Origin: Deltaproteobacteria bacterium
Lineage (GTDB): Bacteria; Myxococcota_A; Polyangia; GCA-2747355; JADLHG01
Length of the DNA: 64,000 nucleotides
Assembly: GCA_020848905.1 (NCBI GenBank)
Contig: JADLHG010000036.1
Location: 21,285 to 85,284, forward strand
Direction of reading: 5' to 3'
Shown here in pieces: positions 61,101-64,000 of this stretch; within the stretch, counting starts at the first letter, position 1, and each line of letters starts with the position of its first letter. Below the pieces are notes generated by a model that saw nothing but the letters and a program-made list of their open reading frames with translations, was not told the origin of the DNA and searched no databases. Made by a program: the position numbers and the translations under genes.

Positions 61101-63821
61101 GGTGAGAGCGGCGAGTTCTCCTTTGCCCTCGACGACGCGCGCATCGGCGCCACGCGGGCGATCTTTGGCGGCGGGGATGCGGCCTTCGCGGCGGCGCTGG
61201 GGCTCGAGCTGGTGAGCTTCGCCTCGGCCAGCTTCGTGCCGGGGTTCGTGCTCACGGGAACGCGCCTGTGGGACGTGCGGCGGGCGCTGGCGGAATTTCG
61301 CCGGGGCTTACGTCGCGCCGGCATCGACGACGGCGATCTCGCGCGGGGGCTCGAGGGGGCGGCGACCTGCCAGGCGCTGCTCGATCTATTGCCGCTCTCG
61401 GGGCGGGCGGGGAGGCAGCTCCGCAAGGCGCTCCCCGACACGGTGGAGGCGGCGGTGAACGCGCTCCTGCTCGACGAGCGGCGGCGCGCGTTGCTCCTGG
61501 CCACGCTCTTTCGCGCGGAGGAGCCGCTCTCGGCGGGGCCGCTCCTGGTGCGAACGGTGGTCGAGGAGCTTCAGGGGCAGGCCCCCGAACGGCGGGTGCG
61601 CATCGGCATGGAGGTCACGGACCAGGCCGGGCGCCTGCTCTACCTCGGCGGCGTGGAGAAGGCGGAAGCGCCGCTCGCCGACGACGCGGAGGCGGAGCTC
61701 TCGGCCGACGAGACGCTCTCGCGCAAGCTCCTGCAGCAGAAGATCATCAACGTCTTTCCGGTGACGCGGCCGCGCGACGCCGAGAACAGCGCCGCCGACC
61801 CGGCGGTGAACGCGGCGCTGATGGACCTCGAGGATGCGGTCTCTCCCACCATGCGGCGGGAGGCGCGTCCGCGCGCGGTGGAGCTGATCCGGCGCGTGCG
61901 GAGGGATTCGCCGGCCGTGAAGAAGGCGCTCGTCTCCGCGCTCCAGATGGCGCGGTCGCGGCTCAAGCAACCGAATCTCTCGCAGGCGCTGCTCGACCCG
62001 GCGGTGGTGGACCTCGAGACCCTCGTCGAGCGGCTCGAGTTTCGCAAGCGCGGCGCGGAGGAGCTGCGCGAGGCGATGAAGCGGCCGACGCAGAGGCTCC
62101 TCAAGGCCTACCTCGGCAGCGCGGGGACGCGGCGGGCGCTCGTGGAGTCGGTCGGGCACCTGGACTTCGGGGGCAAGGTGCTGAAGCTCCGACCGAACAA
62201 CGTGCGCACCGACGCGGCGGCGGCGGACTACCTGGAGGTGGTGCGCCTCGTCGGAGAGAAGCTGGACGCGCTCACGATCCCGAAGTCGCGCACCCCCGAC
62301 GAGATCGTGGCCATCGACCGCGTGCTGACGGCGATCGAGCTGGAGCGGGGGATCGAGGTGGGGCGGCTGAAGCTGGAGCTCCTCATCGAGCACCCGCTGG
62401 CCGTGGCGCAGATCGACGCTATCGCGGCGGCGAGCCCGCGCACCATCGCGCTCGTCTACGGCCACGTGGACTACGTGGCCGCGACGAGGGGCTGGGACCA
62501 GAACGCGCAGTTCGACTACCAGCGCTACGCGAAGGTGGCCACGGTGCGCGCGGCGCACGCGAACGGGCAGATCGCCATCGACGCCATCACGCCGGCCATC
62601 TCGGCCGAGTGGGCCAAGGCCGACGCGGAGCGCTCGGTGGTCATGGGCTTCGACGGCAAGTGGTCGATCCACCTCGACCACATTGCGGGGATCCGGCAGG
62701 TGACCTTCCCCGCGCCGCGGCTGAAGGTGCGCCGGCACGCGGGGGCGGCGCAGTTCGCGGAGGGGCCCTTCTCGATGGAGGAGCTCTCGCGGCTCGCGGG
62801 GCAGGGGCTGCCGCTCGTGCCGGGGACGTTGCCGGCACCAAGGGAGCGACTCGCGGACCGGCGGGCCACGCTGCGCGTCGGCGGGCCGGCGAAGGCGTGG
62901 CCCACGGCTCGCGGGCTGCAGCTCGACCTGCGGGGTGAGACGGCGCCGGACGACGAGATGCGCGCGCGACTCCGGGCGGTGGGGGAGGGGGCCTCGGTCG
63001 TGCTGAGCCCGGACGCGTCGCACGGGGCGCTCGGCCTCGCGCGACAGCTCTCGCGCACCCTGGTGCTCGAGGCACGTCCGGGCGGGGCCCCGATTACGGA
63101 GGAGCGGTTGCGAGCGGCGGCGGAGGTCTTTGCCGACGGCGCGATCCTGCTCTCGCTCACGCGCCCCGAGGAGCTCGAGGGGGTTTTCGGCTGGGCCTTG
63201 CGTTGCCGGCAGGTGACGGGGCTCATCCACAGCCTCGGGCCGGCGGACCAATGGGAGACCTCCGGAGCGGTGGTGGCGATCGCGACCGCGCTCGAGCTGG
63301 ATGCGCTGCAGGGGATCGACCCGGAGCCGGCCGATGGGCCGCGGCGGCGGCGCGCGGTGCGGGCGGCGCACCTCGGGCTTCGCGGGCAGCTCACGCTGCA
63401 GGCCACGGACCTGGCGGCGCTCGAGGAGGCCTACACCCCGCCCCCCGAGCTGGTGGCCGAGGCGGCGGCGATCGTGGAGCGCTACTACAAGGCCGAGCGG
63501 ATCGAGCACCTGGGCGCGATCCCCTACGAGTTCGTCTACGGGGTAGAAGGCCCGACGCGAGGGCTCGTGGACGCCGCCACGGCCAAGATCTACGACGGCG
63601 TGCTCGCCCGCGCCGAGGAGCTCGAGGTGCTCTCCGAGGCGCAGCGGGAGATCTATCGCTCCTTCACGCTGCGCTACCGCTGGAACGAGACGGGCGAGGA
63701 GGTGGACTTCACGCGCTGGCAGTGGGCGCCCGGGAGCACGACCGAGCTCCAGCTCCGGAGCGACCCCGAGACCCGCGCCAGCCTCGGCGAGGGCGTGGGG
63801 CAGTTCGCGCGGTCTGTGTAG
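55146..63821 (+). CDS. 2,891-residue multidomain acyl-processing enzyme (PPTase-CitE*-AMP ligase-AT-MaoC-CitE-CitE*)
   Basis: No stop codon or shift interrupts it. Domains, rough residues: AcpS-like phosphopantetheinyl transferase 18-132 (VGVDVVAIDAF, WAAKEALLKALG, SVSHAAG); unassigned 136-560 with HEAVH at 301-305; degenerate CitE-like barrel 561-700 (metal-site DLED replaced by DLRR); linker 700-855; AMP-dependent acyl ligase 856-1475 (YTGGTTTGVSK, GYGSTETPSS, GYFVFCGRADDMF, K1464 in SNFGKLAR); acyltransferase 1505-1805 (GESMGE, S1606); MaoC-like hydratase 1835-1948 (ASGDRNSYHLDAEYARR); unassigned 1950-2195, perhaps another hotdog; CitE lyase 2198-2521 with intact MDLEDAV, LRPNN and GHVDY; degenerate CitE-like 2575-2835. 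No ketosynthase, reductase or internal carrier protein was found. Cytosolic, no signal. It probably uses an ACP in trans. The linkage of hydratase and CitE suggests hydration and cleavage or formation of hydroxyacyl thioesters. Confidence 0.85.
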   Translation: MDPRDLSTLAQLTAEHAGAVGVDVVAIDAFRDAPEVVLRESFAAEELAYARGRGDPSASLAAAWAAKEALLKALGSGLGAGLVAPHELRLAHERDGAPRLLFGSAAAARLGVSPEELAVSVSHAAGVAVAVVALPEGKRPSLAPQPMGKTGGVKNYEKSRGDVLALLKGLSAAEAPPPPEVHADGPLYAALMARADDPELGPIFTLARRCGLEFRLVAPHPQAFENLDNAEESNDFRKLAPYAQLHVLVLTLDAESYAATVAQAPLAAGARGAVLVNAGLLDGPPELADARDVLLRSELLHEAVHFEDPTFRAEGDAVVGQWIEEAAGLARQASRLAQADAALRGRAEALITDTLEGNPVRGSFDLELGDGTGRRIASKTFMVLEMELAELHRSFGTLTPDGMNPALFRLVDRLLGEAELYRPETATVSARGLEEVLRFATQYDKDLRRPVQRELGVQLQELLLPPDAAERVRLQLARVTGLLDGSLEPSFPEPAIAAAAPQAAASETAVAGAASVVAQDPFVAERERRCVGRSVTPSRHRPRRLGTLVREGDDWQQAQAVGEVVVDLRRPRVSTEALLEARAACLARARAFVAEGGTVTLRLARELPQALDELRAFVAALGSSVTDVVAEVERPEQVFRLDDELLELERELGLPSGVVGLELELGTPRALLEAERLATATPRVSALELGATLPALLGWVFRPRPSESSTQAVLRRLVELEQALAPARARVRPVARAEGLALLRGPFGLGALPDEGTPFGQLARDYDGLRVTGPTAAARLHAHLPDPELATRLETLEQAVAGTQVADPAGAFRLEEDLRVLEAAVARGALPEAELERYWRARWRLLYDVGVPTEIPIPDRNLAEVLLEAAERRPDRCFRYRAEGVDAAGRRVPLSADVPFARLLGPDAYRMARIFDELGVVVGDRVAVSTSNTLANVAAFQAAALVGAVLVPLDPTKAHLADRFFNDAEVKLLVFDPGGDVDDAELHHARLMSWVRERGLDEDPVVVSELRRARRKLGAEDAEVALQALVQLLPEENRGEFVALWRRKLDPCRKFAETLPLVPSLRAVLLARVEDFVPDAAETALGSGVEELTRALGGRVRVELLGKLLPGVSDAPLSPRVGGGDQLAWPYTGGTTTGVSKAAVHTHRSLLALGLQRGLSMIPDGDQKRHAVVTTLPFTHTYGFATGVLTPVLTGADAVVVPNTGPRYLSTVAEGLVQEGATVLFSSRSALATLVRLVPETARLALERIASSGDTLTPAVTEAWRSRFGVTPCSGYGSTETPSSLMNPRRTNRAGTEGIPVPNAEARIVHPETEAVLPPGVPGLLQLRGPHLAQGYAHRPDADAKAKRPGGWWQKDDIFKIDTDGYFVFCGRADDMFTVNELNVYPETVEQALLGIPGVAEAAVIGVFDPNLETNRVKAFVVPEAGADLTAESVMEAARGLLEAHEAPTLVELTESLDKSNFGKLARSSLRKKETQKETERKEARAQAPAAAPQPPPELDPRRTALVFPTGGSHWPGMGADLELEEEGRELLARAEAALALEGVPKGALRALMIGAGQAERVQQAEGFRWSGDFPLSVAAQTTVSVALARAFARTYGAPSLVLGESMGELAAYAVSGTLAFEDAVRVSYRLAQALARASDHLGHFRMAVVEQLPAEKLAPICDAVGARVVISESPTLFVVGLMLDHLPQLEAAVSAAGARVLVSNNPCVAHDPRLAADVKTWTEYRALVEGLALHPPTTPIASALEPGRLLEDEHALRQNLLDTVTSAVRWGETVATLPDRGVELLLQLGANASAYALEKLRAEGELPEATRIASVGTLGGVETLDALPGRCWVGEPVTVDEVRIRALAQASGDRNSYHLDAEYARRTQYGTVILHGVGSQGLVLAELGRRLPSLEVTRTEVLSFKQPVKVGDAVRPVIQVLAQRPGELHVSFTALNGWGDLLLDGEAWLSPRAESQPAGEAVELAAYGREVTAFAPRPAPEFAPGESGEFSFALDDARIGATRAIFGGGDAAFAAALGLELVSFASASFVPGFVLTGTRLWDVRRALAEFRRGLRRAGIDDGDLARGLEGAATCQALLDLLPLSGRAGRQLRKALPDTVEAAVNALLLDERRRALLLATLFRAEEPLSAGPLLVRTVVEELQGQAPERRVRIGMEVTDQAGRLLYLGGVEKAEAPLADDAEAELSADETLSRKLLQQKIINVFPVTRPRDAENSAADPAVNAALMDLEDAVSPTMRREARPRAVELIRRVRRDSPAVKKALVSALQMARSRLKQPNLSQALLDPAVVDLETLVERLEFRKRGAEELREAMKRPTQRLLKAYLGSAGTRRALVESVGHLDFGGKVLKLRPNNVRTDAAAADYLEVVRLVGEKLDALTIPKSRTPDEIVAIDRVLTAIELERGIEVGRLKLELLIEHPLAVAQIDAIAAASPRTIALVYGHVDYVAATRGWDQNAQFDYQRYAKVATVRAAHANGQIAIDAITPAISAEWAKADAERSVVMGFDGKWSIHLDHIAGIRQVTFPAPRLKVRRHAGAAQFAEGPFSMEELSRLAGQGLPLVPGTLPAPRERLADRRATLRVGGPAKAWPTARGLQLDLRGETAPDDEMRARLRAVGEGASVVLSPDASHGALGLARQLSRTLVLEARPGGAPITEERLRAAAEVFADGAILLSLTRPEELEGVFGWALRCRQVTGLIHSLGPADQWETSGAVVAIATALELDALQGIDPEPADGPRRRRAVRAAHLGLRGQLTLQATDLAALEEAYTPPPELVAEAAAIVERYYKAERIEHLGAIPYEFVYGVEGPTRGLVDAATAKIYDGVLARAEELEVLSEAQREIYRSFTLRYRWNETGEEVDFTRWQWAPGSTTELQLRSDPETRASLGEGVGQFARSV

Positions 63822-64000
63822 AGGACCCCAGAAGGGCGGAGCGAGAGCGGGCGCACCTGCGAGGGCGCGACGCAACATGGTCGCATTGGCCGCGAGGCGC
63901 CCGGCAGGCAAGGAGCGCCGAGCACCGGAGCGGAGCAGCCTTGTGGCGCTGTGAGCACCGGAGCGCAGGCGCGACACAGCCTGCCGGGATGGATCGCGGC
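63822..64000. repeat. End region with inverted and direct repeats, no gene seen
   Basis: CCCGGCAGGC (63900-63909) has an exact reverse complement GCCTGCCGGG at about 63979-63988; inside, AGCGCC pairs with GGCGCT and GAGCACCGGAGCG occurs twice. The symmetry suggests a folded RNA, a terminator after the megaenzyme gene or a small dispersed repeat, cut by the window edge. Confidence 0.4.

Noticed and set aside
57239..61105. A 1,288-codon open frame in another phase within the megaenzyme gene
   Set aside because: Its product is almost entirely Arg, Gly, Ala and Pro; the overlapping frame holds all catalytic motifs.

Overview
The window is about 70% G+C, densely coded on both strands, and has strong codon-position GC bias. 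It carries an ECF sigma/anti-sigma pair, a caspase-like protease, a Ser/Thr protein kinase of the HRDVNPSN type, a cytosolic hybrid histidine kinase, and an unusually large number of exported or lipoprotein genes with animal-like modules (somatomedin-B-like, thrombospondin type 3-like, SCP2). Together these suggest a member of the Myxococcota or a related deltaproteobacterial lineage. That is inference; no rRNA or marker gene is present. I see no tRNA, rRNA, CRISPR array, insertion sequence or prophage.

Layout. 1-4.2 kb: end of an exported-protein gene, then a beta-ureidopropionase-like amidase, a class III aminotransferase and a radical SAM protein; a dihydropyrimidinase follows at 12.8 kb, so pieces of reductive pyrimidine/beta-amino acid catabolism are present. 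4.4-11.7 kb: an exported protein, then a tightly overlapping set of ECF sigma factor, zinc-finger anti-sigma factor, membrane-bound caspase homologue and Cys-rich lipoprotein, followed by a lipoprotein with two somatomedin-B-like modules. 11.8-18.8 kb: PL7 alginate lyase lipoprotein, dihydropyrimidinase, GNAT-like protein, lysophospholipid acyltransferase-like protein, DUF1848 protein and two small exported proteins. 18.8-25.2 kb (minus): hybrid histidine kinase, then an SCPx-type thiolase and a multifunctional beta-oxidation protein (SDR + MaoC + three SCP2 domains) that resembles the eukaryotic peroxisomal pair.

25.3-32.3 kb: secreted amidohydrolase lipoprotein, an exported protein with two papain-like cysteine sites, an exported protein, and a three-gene matrixin-like metalloprotease operon whose first start codon lies in an octanucleotide repeat. 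32.6-39.7 kb (minus): DEAD-box helicase with a tandem-repeat RG tail, then a five-gene overlapping operon (acetyl-CoA synthetase-like, E1 alpha, E1 beta, E2, acyl carrier protein). 39.9-42.1 kb: HPPD and homogentisate dioxygenase (tyrosine catabolism). 42.1-51.9 kb: more exported proteins, a large beta-propeller lipoprotein, TtcA and a Ser/Thr kinase.

52.3-63.8 kb: the most unusual region. A class I fumarase, a stand-alone CitE/HpcH-type lyase and a 2,891-residue fused protein lie in series on the plus strand. The fused protein combines an AcpS-like phosphopantetheinyl transferase domain, an unassigned region with an HEAVH motif, a degenerate CitE-like barrel, an AMP-dependent acyl ligase, an acyltransferase, a MaoC-like hydratase, an intact CitE-like lyase and a further degenerate CitE-like segment. 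It has no ketosynthase and no internal carrier protein that I can see. I regard it as the best candidate for an undescribed system: a KS-less megaenzyme that may act on C4/C5 hydroxy-dicarboxyl thioesters, with an acyl carrier acting in trans.
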